From Halorubellus sp. JP-L1 (GTDB lineage: Archaea; Halobacteriota; Halobacteria; Halobacteriales; Natrialbaceae), in NCBI RefSeq assembly GCF_011440375.1, contig NZ_JAAOIR010000002.1, positions 930,001-994,000 of the forward strand: a stretch of DNA of 64,000 bases, given 5' to 3'. Positions 58,023 to 64,000 of this stretch are shown here, piece by piece (position 1 is the first letter of the stretch; the number at the start of each line of letters is the position of its first letter). The position numbers were made by a program, and so were the translations under genes. Below the pieces are notes generated by a model. It ran no database searches and had not been told where the DNA came from. It saw only the letters and a list, made by a program, of their open reading frames with translations.

Positions 58023-58747
58023 GCGTCCTGCTCGTCCACGGCGACCGCGAGTACCTGCGGGCGCCCGGGGACGAACTCCACACCGACCTCGGCGTGCTCG
58101 ACGTCCCCGAGGACGTCGAGCACGGCGACGTCCTCGAGACGCATCTCGGCGAAGCGTTCACGGTGCGACCGCTCCGCGGCCCGGACCTCTTCGAGCACTT
58201 CGAGCGCACCGGCGCGCCGATGATGCCACGGGACGTCGGCCTGATCGTCGGCGAGACCGGCGTCGCGGCCGGCGACGAGGTGCTCGACGCCGGCACCGGC
58301 ACGGGCGTCCTCTCCGCGTACCTCGGCCGGATGGGCGCGAACGTCACGACGTACGAGCGCGACCCCGAGTTCGCCGACGTCGCACGCGAGAACATGCGAC
58401 TCGCCGGCGTCGACGACGCCGTGGACGTCCGCACGGGCGACCTCACCGAGCACCTCGACGAGCACGTCGACGAGGCGTTCGACGTCCTCACGCTCGACAC
58501 CGGCGACGCGAACGAGGTCGTCGAGCGCGCGCCCGACGTCCTCCGGTACGGCGGGTTCGTCGCGGTGTACTCGCCGTTCGTCGAGCAGACCCGAGAAGCC
58601 GTCGCGGCCGCACGCGATGTCGGGCTACAGGACGTTCGAACCGAGGAGACCATCCAGCGCCCGATGGACTTCGACGACCGGGGGTCGCGGCCGTCGACGG
58701 GCGGCGTCGGCCACACCGGCTACCTCACGTACGCTCGGCACTACTGA
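58019..58747 (+). CDS. trmI: tRNA (adenine-N1)-methyltransferase TrmI
   Basis: The 242-residue SAM enzyme methylates N1 of adenine in tRNA (position 58 and, in archaea, 57). The first part has [48 protein letters not shown] and the SAM-site [29 protein letters not shown]. It ends with [10 protein letters not shown]. The start is GTG 58019, overlapping the nac stop (GTGA), and gives VSVLLVHGD, the family start. The nac-trmI pairing is common in haloarchaea. Confidence 0.92.
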   Translation: MSVLLVHGDREYLRAPGDELHTDLGVLDVPEDVEHGDVLETHLGEAFTVRPLRGPDLFEHFERTGAPMMPRDVGLIVGETGVAAGDEVLDAGTGTGVLSAYLGRMGANVTTYERDPEFADVARENMRLAGVDDAVDVRTGDLTEHLDEHVDEAFDVLTLDTGDANEVVERAPDVLRYGGFVAVYSPFVEQTREAVAAARDVGLQDVRTEETIQRPMDFDDRGSRPSTGGVGHTGYLTYARHY

Positions 58748-58764
58748 TTCTCGCGGTCGAGCCT

Positions 58765-58782
58765 CGCCGCGGACGCGCGGCG
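58765..58782. terminator. Hairpin between convergent genes
   Basis: CGCCGCG (58765-58771) and CGCGGCG (58776-58782) form a 7-bp G/C stem with a 4-nt loop in the 60-nt gap between the trmI stop and the next convergent stop. It is a possible terminator for both. Confidence 0.4.
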
Positions 58783-58807
58783 GGGCCGCACGATCGCGTC
58801 GACTGCG

Positions 58808-60190
58808 TCACGCGGTCGTCCGTGCGTCGACGACGCGGTCGCCGGCGACGGTGTTCCCGGCACCGATCCGGTACGCGACGACGCCGAGGAGCGCTGCGAC
58901 GAGCGCCATCGGCGTCAGCAGGAAGCCGACGAACCCCGGCCCGAACCCGCCGACGGGCGTCGACGGGAGGACGCCCAGGACGGGGGTCGCGAGGACGAGC
59001 GCGGTGACGGCGGCGACTGGCCAGCCGACGCGCTGGTCGTAGACGCCGACGAGGTAGAACCCGCCGACGGCGACCGCGACGATCGCGGCCATCACCGAGA
59101 GGAACGACGTGGAGAGCGCGAACGCGACGCCGCCGCCGACGCCGACGGTCGCGGCGACCCGGAGCGCGGCCTCGCGGAGGTTCGCGACGGCCGGCGCACG
59201 CGCCGACAGCACGCCGAAGGCGGCGATGCCCGCGGGGAGTGCGAGCAGTTCGAAGTTCCGCGTCGAGAGTGGCCCGTACCCCCCGACGAGCGCGTACAGG
59301 CCGCCGCCGAGGACGACGACGCCCCCGAGCGCCGCGAGGACGGACGCGTCCCGCTCGGGGCGCGCACTCCCGCCGAGGACGAACAGGCACGCGCCGAGGA
59401 TGACGGCGAGGACGACCGCGCTCGGGCCGCCGGCGACGAGCGCGTCCGAGAGCATCGTCGGGCCGACCGCGAGCGCGACCGAGAGTTCGGCGTTCGCTCG
59501 CGCGAGGACGTCGTCGTTCGGCGCGAACGCGACGTACGTCCCGTCGTCGAGGTGCGCGCGCGACTCGTAGTCGGCGTCGCCGTTCCAGGCGACGCGCTCG
59601 CCGTCTCGCGACCCGTCTGCGTCGGCCGCGTACTCCTCGACGACGCCGGTCTGCGGGCGATTCGCGACGCTGCTTCCCTCGGGGCCGTAGAGTTCGAGAC
59701 GGTCCGCGTGCAGCGTGATGCCGTCGTTCGGCTCGCCGAACAGCGTCACGAGCGTCGTCCCACCGGGGCCGTCGCGGGCCGCGTCGGGGATCGTCCAGCC
59801 GACGACGAGTTCCCCGTCGGCGAACGTCGCCGTGACGTTCCGCGCCCCGTGCTCGTGACCGACGTAGCGGTACTCGAAGGCCTCGGCGACCACGGCGTCG
59901 ACCGCGCTCCGGTTGTCCGCGAGTGCGTCCGCGGTCGCGTCGTCGACCGCGACGCGCGCCCGGAATCGTGCGCTGCCGTCATCGCGGACGCGCATCTCGA
60001 CCGTGCTGCGGGTCACCTTCAGTTCGACGTCCGTGGCGTCGTTCGCGTACCCGCGGTCGAGCGCGCACACCGGGCACACGGGTTCGGGTGGCGTGCTCGC
60101 CGCGGCGGGGACGGCCGCGAGCGGTGCGAGGACGGACAATACCGCGAGTACCGCGAGCGCGACAGGGAGGGCGGGACGGCCGGGTTGCAT
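58808..60190 (-). CDS. Membrane protein with CxxC-containing exported N-domain (paralogue A)
   Basis: The 460-residue protein has a signal-like start (PALPVALAVLAVLSVLAPLAA), then PEPVCPVCALDRGY (a CxxC right after the signal). An exported beta-rich domain of about 220 residues follows, with DVELKVTRSTVEMRV, ELYGPEGSSVANRP and YVAFAPNDDVLA. After that come about eight membrane helices. It shares layout and key phrases with the gene at 60866, so they are paralogues. The function is unknown. A redox or metal role for the CxxC is inference. Confidence 0.8.
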   Translation of the reverse strand: MQPGRPALPVALAVLAVLSVLAPLAAVPAAASTPPEPVCPVCALDRGYANDATDVELKVTRSTVEMRVRDDGSARFRARVAVDDATADALADNRSAVDAVVAEAFEYRYVGHEHGARNVTATFADGELVVGWTIPDAARDGPGGTTLVTLFGEPNDGITLHADRLELYGPEGSSVANRPQTGVVEEYAADADGSRDGERVAWNGDADYESRAHLDDGTYVAFAPNDDVLARANAELSVALAVGPTMLSDALVAGGPSAVVLAVILGACLFVLGGSARPERDASVLAALGGVVVLGGGLYALVGGYGPLSTRNFELLALPAGIAAFGVLSARAPAVANLREAALRVAATVGVGGGVAFALSTSFLSVMAAIVAVAVGGFYLVGVYDQRVGWPVAAVTALVLATPVLGVLPSTPVGGFGPGFVGFLLTPMALVAALLGVVAYRIGAGNTVAGDRVVDARTTA

Positions 60191-60248
60191 GTCTGGAGCA
60201 TCCGAACGCGAGGATAAGTGTCTTGTCCGCACCACTCGGACTCGCGGT

Positions 60249-60836
60249 ATGGTCGACGAGTGGGAACACGAGGACGACGCCGAGCGCGTCGCGACCGCGG
60301 GATCGCTCGCGCTCGTCCGCGAGGGCGTCCGGCGCCCCGACGGCGTCCACGACGAGCACGCGTTCGTCGACGCGGGCGACGAAGACACGCCGGAAGCGGT
60401 CGCCGTGGTGGCGCTGACGCCCGACGGCGACGTGGTGCTCGTCGAGCAGTACCGGCCGACGTTCGGCGAGACCTGCGTGGAGTGTCCCGCGGGCGGCGTC
60501 CGCGAGGGCGAGTCCTTCGCTGCCGCCGCCCGCCGGGAACTCCGCGAGGAGACCGGGTACCGGGTAGCGAGTCAGAAGGTCGACGTCGTCCAGACGTACC
60601 GTCCGATGGGCGTCGCGCGCGTCCGCCGCGGCGTCGCCGTCGCGACCGACGTCGAACCGACCGACGACGGCGCGGACCCGGACGACGACGAGTTCCTCGA
60701 CGTCCACGTCGTTCCACCCGAGGACGCGCTCGCGACCGCGACCGCGCCCGACGCGACCGGGTGGACGCTCACGCCGCTGTTGCTCGCAGAGCGGGCCGGT
60801 TACCTGTCGGCCGCGGAGCGCGCTAACGACCGTTAG
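60249..60836 (+). CDS. Nudix hydrolase, ADP-ribose pyrophosphatase-like
   Basis: The 195-residue protein carries a complete Nudix box, GGVREGESFAAAARRELREETGY. Before it are VVALTPDGDVVLVEQYRPTFGETCVECPAG, typical of ADP-ribose pyrophosphatases (VEQYR...E.PAG). The likely role is removal of ADP-ribose or a related nucleoside diphosphate, and the exact substrate is open. It lies between two paralogous membrane-protein genes that run the other way. Its last 11 codons with stop are duplicated downstream in frame. Confidence 0.9.
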   Translation: MVDEWEHEDDAERVATAGSLALVREGVRRPDGVHDEHAFVDAGDEDTPEAVAVVALTPDGDVVLVEQYRPTFGETCVECPAGGVREGESFAAAARRELREETGYRVASQKVDVVQTYRPMGVARVRRGVAVATDVEPTDDGADPDDDEFLDVHVVPPEDALATATAPDATGWTLTPLLLAERAGYLSAAERANDR

Positions 60837-60876
60837 TTCGCGGCCGCGGAGCGCGCTGACGACCGTTAGTTCGCGG
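60811..60876. repeat. 33-bp tandem duplication over the Nudix stop codon
   Basis: Units 60811-60843 and 60844-60876 differ by one base. The first holds the end and TAG of the Nudix gene. The second holds an in-frame second copy with its own TAG, and also the end of the convergent gene at 60866. Confidence 0.9.
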
Positions 60877-62332
60877 TCGCGGAGTCGTCGGCGTCGCGGT
60901 CGTCTTCGAGACCGGCGTCGACGTCCTCGTCGGTGTCGGCGGCGACGCCCCGAGGTGGCTCCCGTGGGGTCGTTCCTGCGCGGCGACCGAGCGCGAACAG
61001 CGGTGCGCCGAGCGCGGCGACGACGACCACCCAGGCGATCGGCGACGGCGTCCCGATCATCGACGGCGAGAGCAGCGGGAACGCGAACGCGAGCGGTGCA
61101 AGCGCGAACGTCGCCGCGACCCCGGCCGCGGGCGCGACGCCGCGAGCGCTGGCGAGGCCGAGCACGCCCACGAGCGGGACGCTCGCCGACGCCACGGCGA
61201 GCGAGGCGAGTTCGGGCGCGGCGACGGCCGCCGCGACCGCGAGCACGCCGAAGACCGGTAGCGCGTAGAACGCCACCGTCGGGACGCGCGACGTGACCGC
61301 GCTGCGGCCCGGTGGCCCGTCGGCGACGGCGAGGACCGCGGTCGCGCCCGCGGCCACGGTCGTGCCCGGAGCGACGCCGAGGAACGCGAGCGCCAGCCAG
61401 TCCTCGCGCAGCCAGAGTAACCCGAGGACGGTCGCCGCGAGACAGCCGACGGTCGCGAGCGCGTACCCGACCGCGAGCCAGCGCGCGTCCGCCGCGAGCG
61501 ACCCGAGCACCCGACCGACCGTCGGCCCGGAGAGTACGAGCAGGCCCGCCAGCGCGCCGGCGAGCACGCTCGCCACCCACGCCGTCGCCGCCGCGGCCGG
61601 GAGCTCAGTGCTCGCCTCCGCAGTCCAGATGGACGCGAACGCCGCCAGTTCACCGCCGAGGGCTCCACCGACGCCGCCGCGTTCCGCCCACGCCACGTAC
61701 CCGCCGTAGCTCGTGTACTGCGCGTTCGAACCCGGTTCGAGGACGATCTCGTCTTCGCCCCAGCCGTGGGGAGAGCGCACCAGCACCGAGCCCTCCGGGC
61801 CAGTCATCGTCGCTCTGTCGACCGCGACGTCGATGCCGCCGACTGTCGAATTCCGCACGAAGCGGTCCGTGTAGACGACGCCACCGTAACCGTCGCTGGA
61901 GACGTCCGGGAGCGCGAACCGGACCGTCACGGTCCGGTCGTCGATGCTGGCGTCCACGCGCTCGACGTCGCGAATCACGGCCGAGTCGGCCCGGTGGGAG
62001 GGCTCCGAGCGCTCGGGCGTCGCGAACGCGTCGCGAGCCACGGCGTCGAGCAGCGACGCGTTCTCGTGGAACCGGTCGGCCGCGCGCTCGTCGACGCGAA
62101 CCCTCGCCTCGCCGGTCGCCGTCCCGTTCGCGTGGAACTGGACGTCGAGTTCGCTCCCGGTCACCGTCGCGTCCGCGCCGTGCGCGTCGGCTGCATTCTC
62201 GAACCCACCCGTGCAGCCACCGCAGAGCGGGACGGGCGGATGCGCGCCGGAAGTCGGCGCGGGCACGGCCGCGACCCCGGCGAGGACCGCGACGGCGACG
62301 ACGACGAGGAGGGAGACCGAGGTTCGACTCAT
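60866..62332 (-). CDS. Membrane protein with CxxC-containing exported N-domain (paralogue B)
   Basis: The 488-residue protein has a signal (TSVSLLVVVAVAVLAGVAAVP), then PPVPLCGGCTGGFENA with a CxxC, a beta-rich exported domain (TVTGSELDVQFHANGTATGEARVRVDERAADRF, ATMTGPEGSVLVRSPHGWGEDEIV), about nine membrane helices, and an acidic tail (DTDEDVDAGLEDDRDADDS). It is paralogous to the protein at 58808. ATG 62332 (MSRTSVSLL) fits the signal. An ATG nine codons earlier is possible. Its stop lies in the duplicated tail of the Nudix gene. Confidence 0.8.
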   Translation of the reverse strand: MSRTSVSLLVVVAVAVLAGVAAVPAPTSGAHPPVPLCGGCTGGFENAADAHGADATVTGSELDVQFHANGTATGEARVRVDERAADRFHENASLLDAVARDAFATPERSEPSHRADSAVIRDVERVDASIDDRTVTVRFALPDVSSDGYGGVVYTDRFVRNSTVGGIDVAVDRATMTGPEGSVLVRSPHGWGEDEIVLEPGSNAQYTSYGGYVAWAERGGVGGALGGELAAFASIWTAEASTELPAAAATAWVASVLAGALAGLLVLSGPTVGRVLGSLAADARWLAVGYALATVGCLAATVLGLLWLREDWLALAFLGVAPGTTVAAGATAVLAVADGPPGRSAVTSRVPTVAFYALPVFGVLAVAAAVAAPELASLAVASASVPLVGVLGLASARGVAPAAGVAATFALAPLAFAFPLLSPSMIGTPSPIAWVVVVAALGAPLFALGRRAGTTPREPPRGVAADTDEDVDAGLEDDRDADDSATAN

Positions 62333-62426
62333 GCACTCGTATTCTATGTGCTTCGACATGAATGCGTGCCTAGGTGAAACGCGGCCTGAAGTCTCCTCAC
62401 GCGCGCAAACCGCCCGAAGTCGGCCG

Positions 62427-63290
62427 CTACTCGTACTCGTAGAAGCCCTCGCCGGTCTTCTTCCCGAGGTCGCCGGCGTCGACCTTCCGCTTCAGGAGGT
62501 ACGCGGGCTTGTAGCGGTCGCCGAGCTCCTCGTGGAGCGTCTCGCTCGCGTGCAGGCAGATGTCGAGGCCGATGTGGTCCGCGAGCGTCAGCGGCCCCAT
62601 CGGGACGTTCGTTCCGAGTTCCATCCCCGTGTCGATGTCCTCCTTCGTCGCGACGCCCTCGTCGAACGCGCGGATGCCCTCGTTGATCCACGGCATCAGG
62701 ATGCGGTTCGCGACGAACCCCGGCTTGTCGTCGGACTCCCACGTCGTCTTCCCGAGGTCCTCCGCGAACGCGTGCGCGACCTCGAGCGCCTCTTTACTGC
62801 TCTTCTCGCCCTCGACGATCTCGACCCCCTCCATGACCGGTACGGGATTCATGAAGTGCAAGCCGACGACGCGCGCTTCGCTGTCGATCGCGCTCGCGAT
62901 CGTCGTGATCGAGAGCGTCGACGTGTTCGTCGCGAGCAGGCACTCGTCGTCGACGATCTCGGCGAGGTCCCCGAAGATGTCCTGTTTCACGTCCATGTCC
63001 TCGAGGGCCGCCTCGACGACGACGTCGCAGTCCCCGAGATCGTCGAGCGCCGTCGTTCCCTCGACGCGATCGAGGATCGCCGTCTTCTCGTCGACGCTGA
63101 TGCTGTCGCGGGAGACGAACCGGTCGAGGCTGTCCTCGATCGTGTCGAACCCGTTCTCGACGAACTCGCGCTCGATGTCCCGCATCGTCACGTCGTAGCC
63201 CGCCTGCGCCGCCACCTGTGCGATCCCGCTCCCCATCGTGCCGGCGCCGACGACGCCGACGCGATCGATCTCGCCGAGTGCGTGTACCAT
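62427..63290 (-). CDS. 3-hydroxyacyl-CoA dehydrogenase
   Basis: The 287-residue NAD-dependent enzyme oxidises 3-hydroxyacyl-CoA (or 3-hydroxybutyryl-CoA) in fatty-acid or PHB metabolism. The Rossmann start is VGVVGAGTMGSGIAQVAAQAGYDV. The catalytic His and Asn regions are VVGLHFMNPVPVMEGVEIV and FVANRILMPWINEGIRAFDEG. The C-terminal part is NVPMGPLTLADHIGLDICLH, and the protein ends GKKTGEGFYEYE. It is a single-domain enzyme of typical length. It stands 94 nt upstream of paralogue B on the same strand. Confidence 0.93.
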   Translation of the reverse strand: MVHALGEIDRVGVVGAGTMGSGIAQVAAQAGYDVTMRDIEREFVENGFDTIEDSLDRFVSRDSISVDEKTAILDRVEGTTALDDLGDCDVVVEAALEDMDVKQDIFGDLAEIVDDECLLATNTSTLSITTIASAIDSEARVVGLHFMNPVPVMEGVEIVEGEKSSKEALEVAHAFAEDLGKTTWESDDKPGFVANRILMPWINEGIRAFDEGVATKEDIDTGMELGTNVPMGPLTLADHIGLDICLHASETLHEELGDRYKPAYLLKRKVDAGDLGKKTGEGFYEYE

Positions 63291-63399
63291 GCCTCGTGGT
63301 TCTCCGAACGGCAGTAAAAATGTGTGAGGTTCGGTCGCTGCAGGTGTCCGCCACGCGGAGCGTGGCGCCGACCGTCGGCGTCCGACGAGACTGCCGCTG

Positions 63400-63819
63400 T
63401 CAGTCCGCGAGGACGCCGCCGACCAGGTACCCGACGTACGAGATCGCCTGGACCACTCCCAGTACCATGACGAGCAGGACGGCCAACAACGGGAGGTTCG
63501 GGTCGTCTAGGGACCCGTTCGGCTCCACGTACTCGGCCACCGGCAGCACGACGAGTATCCCGACGATGTAACTGCCGCTGACGACCACCGTGCCCGCGTC
63601 CGACAGTCCCCTGACACCGCACCACGCTCCCAGCAGGAACGCGTACAGACCGAACAGGACCAACACCACGTCGCCGCTCGGACGCGACACCGACCCGTGT
63701 AGCAGCGCTCCGGTGGCGACGACCGCGACGTAGAGACCGACGACGCCCAGTGACGTCGCGACTGCGACGCGGAACAGGTCGTCCCGCCGGGCACCATCGA
63801 AGTCCGCGACGGCGTTCAT
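63400..63819 (-). CDS. Four-helix membrane protein, unknown
   Basis: The 139-residue protein has four helices: ATSLGVVGLYVAVVATGALL, VVLVLFGLYAFLLGAWCGV, TVVVSGSYIVGILVVLPVA and LPLLAVLLVMVLGVVQAISYV. Acidic loops join them (DDPN). No family is recognised. It starts 12 nt after the stop of the partial gene at the window edge, so the two are likely one operon. Confidence 0.75.
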   Translation of the reverse strand: MNAVADFDGARRDDLFRVAVATSLGVVGLYVAVVATGALLHGSVSRPSGDVVLVLFGLYAFLLGAWCGVRGLSDAGTVVVSGSYIVGILVVLPVAEYVEPNGSLDDPNLPLLAVLLVMVLGVVQAISYVGYLVGGVLAD

Positions 63820-63831
63820 GGCCGATACCTA

Positions 63832-64000
63832 TCAGTTCCGCGTTATAACTTTTGTCCAGCCGTCGGCGCTCTCGTCGCCCCCGTAGCCGCTCCCGTTCCC
63901 GGACCACTTCGCGTCCACGCCGTAATCTCCCACGTTCGACGCGAAGGACTCGGCGACGGTCGCCCGAGCCTCGTCGAACCGGAAGTCGCACTCCAGCCCG
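63832..64000 (-). CDS. C-terminal end of an unidentified gene (cut by window)
   Basis: An open frame enters from the right edge and ends at TGA 63832-63834. The visible 55 residues read GLECDFRFDEARATVAESFA, then a Gly/Asn-rich piece (DAKWSGNGSGYGGDESADG) and the end WTKVITRN. Third positions are mostly G/C until the last few codons. No family is recognised. The start and most of the gene are outside the window. Confidence 0.5.
   Translation of the reverse strand, partial: GLECDFRFDEARATVAESFASNVGDYGVDAKWSGNGSGYGGDESADGWTKVITRN

Overview
The window is chromosomal DNA from a haloarchaeon (class Halobacteria). The DNA is very GC-rich, third codon positions are almost all G or C, and the proteins are strongly acidic. 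Several genes are archaeal markers: proteasome-activating nucleotidase PAN, Mre11/Rad50, B-family DNA polymerase, RpoP, L37ae, prefoldin beta, the KEOPS subunit Pcc1, NAC and GuaAA. Others are typical of haloarchaea: glucose dehydrogenase with the regulator GfcR, fused FolC-FolP, fused PurN-PurH, and the HVO_A0114-type regulator. Many start codons have a TATA-like element 25-33 nt upstream, as expected for leaderless haloarchaeal transcripts. I did not try to name the genus. I found no rRNA, tRNA, CRISPR array, insertion sequence or prophage. The region reads as stable core genome.

Layout. 1-7 kb: a truncated HIT protein, the sufC-sufB-sufD Fe-S assembly operon and DNA polymerase B, all on the minus strand. 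7-13 kb: three small haloarchaeal proteins (+), then rad50 and mre11 (-, overlapping by 4 nt) and a winged-helix regulator (-). 13-18 kb: PAN, an alpha/beta hydrolase, GuaAA and a DUF2070 membrane protein (+). 18-22 kb: a minus-strand information-processing cluster (HAD hydrolase, DUF2103, tiny membrane protein, L37ae, RpoP, Pcc1, prefoldin beta, DUF3194). 22-25 kb: gdh-gfcR for sugar catabolism and its control, then an acidic conserved protein. 25-31 kb: a transglutaminase-like Tat protein, membrane proteins, a membrane-anchored TRAM protein, an aldo/keto reductase and a PAPS-reductase-like protein. 31-37 kb: folCP, three exported lipoproteins, an unknown acidic protein and a SHOCT membrane protein. 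37-41 kb: purNH and purB, divergently transcribed from a shared 167-nt region. 41-47 kb: an ABC-2 exporter, an Lrp regulator with an RCK-C domain plus a zinc-ribbon protein, and an amino-acid permease fused to two UspA domains preceded by a free UspA. 47-55 kb: a HerA-like ATPase, then the six-gene lysine (DAP) operon dapA-dapB-dapD-lysA-dapF-dapE. 55-64 kb: NYN and PUA proteins, a TumE-like toxin with an HVO_A0114-type regulator, NAC-TrmI, two paralogous CxxC membrane proteins flanking a Nudix hydrolase, 3-hydroxyacyl-CoA dehydrogenase, and a partial gene at the edge.

The most unusual signals are small and lie at gene junctions. A 28-codon ORF joins lysA to dapF with ATGA overlaps at both ends and copies the start of dapF. 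Several genes (rad50, the Nudix gene, purB, the winged-helix regulator, the gene at 28559) carry short tandem duplications of their 3' ends, so a second stop-containing tail follows the first. The toxin-antitoxin promoter carries a perfect 10-bp inverted repeat. Three perfect hairpins in a row separate two convergent genes. A 13-mer lies just upstream of two unrelated start codons. No single large undescribed system is evident.
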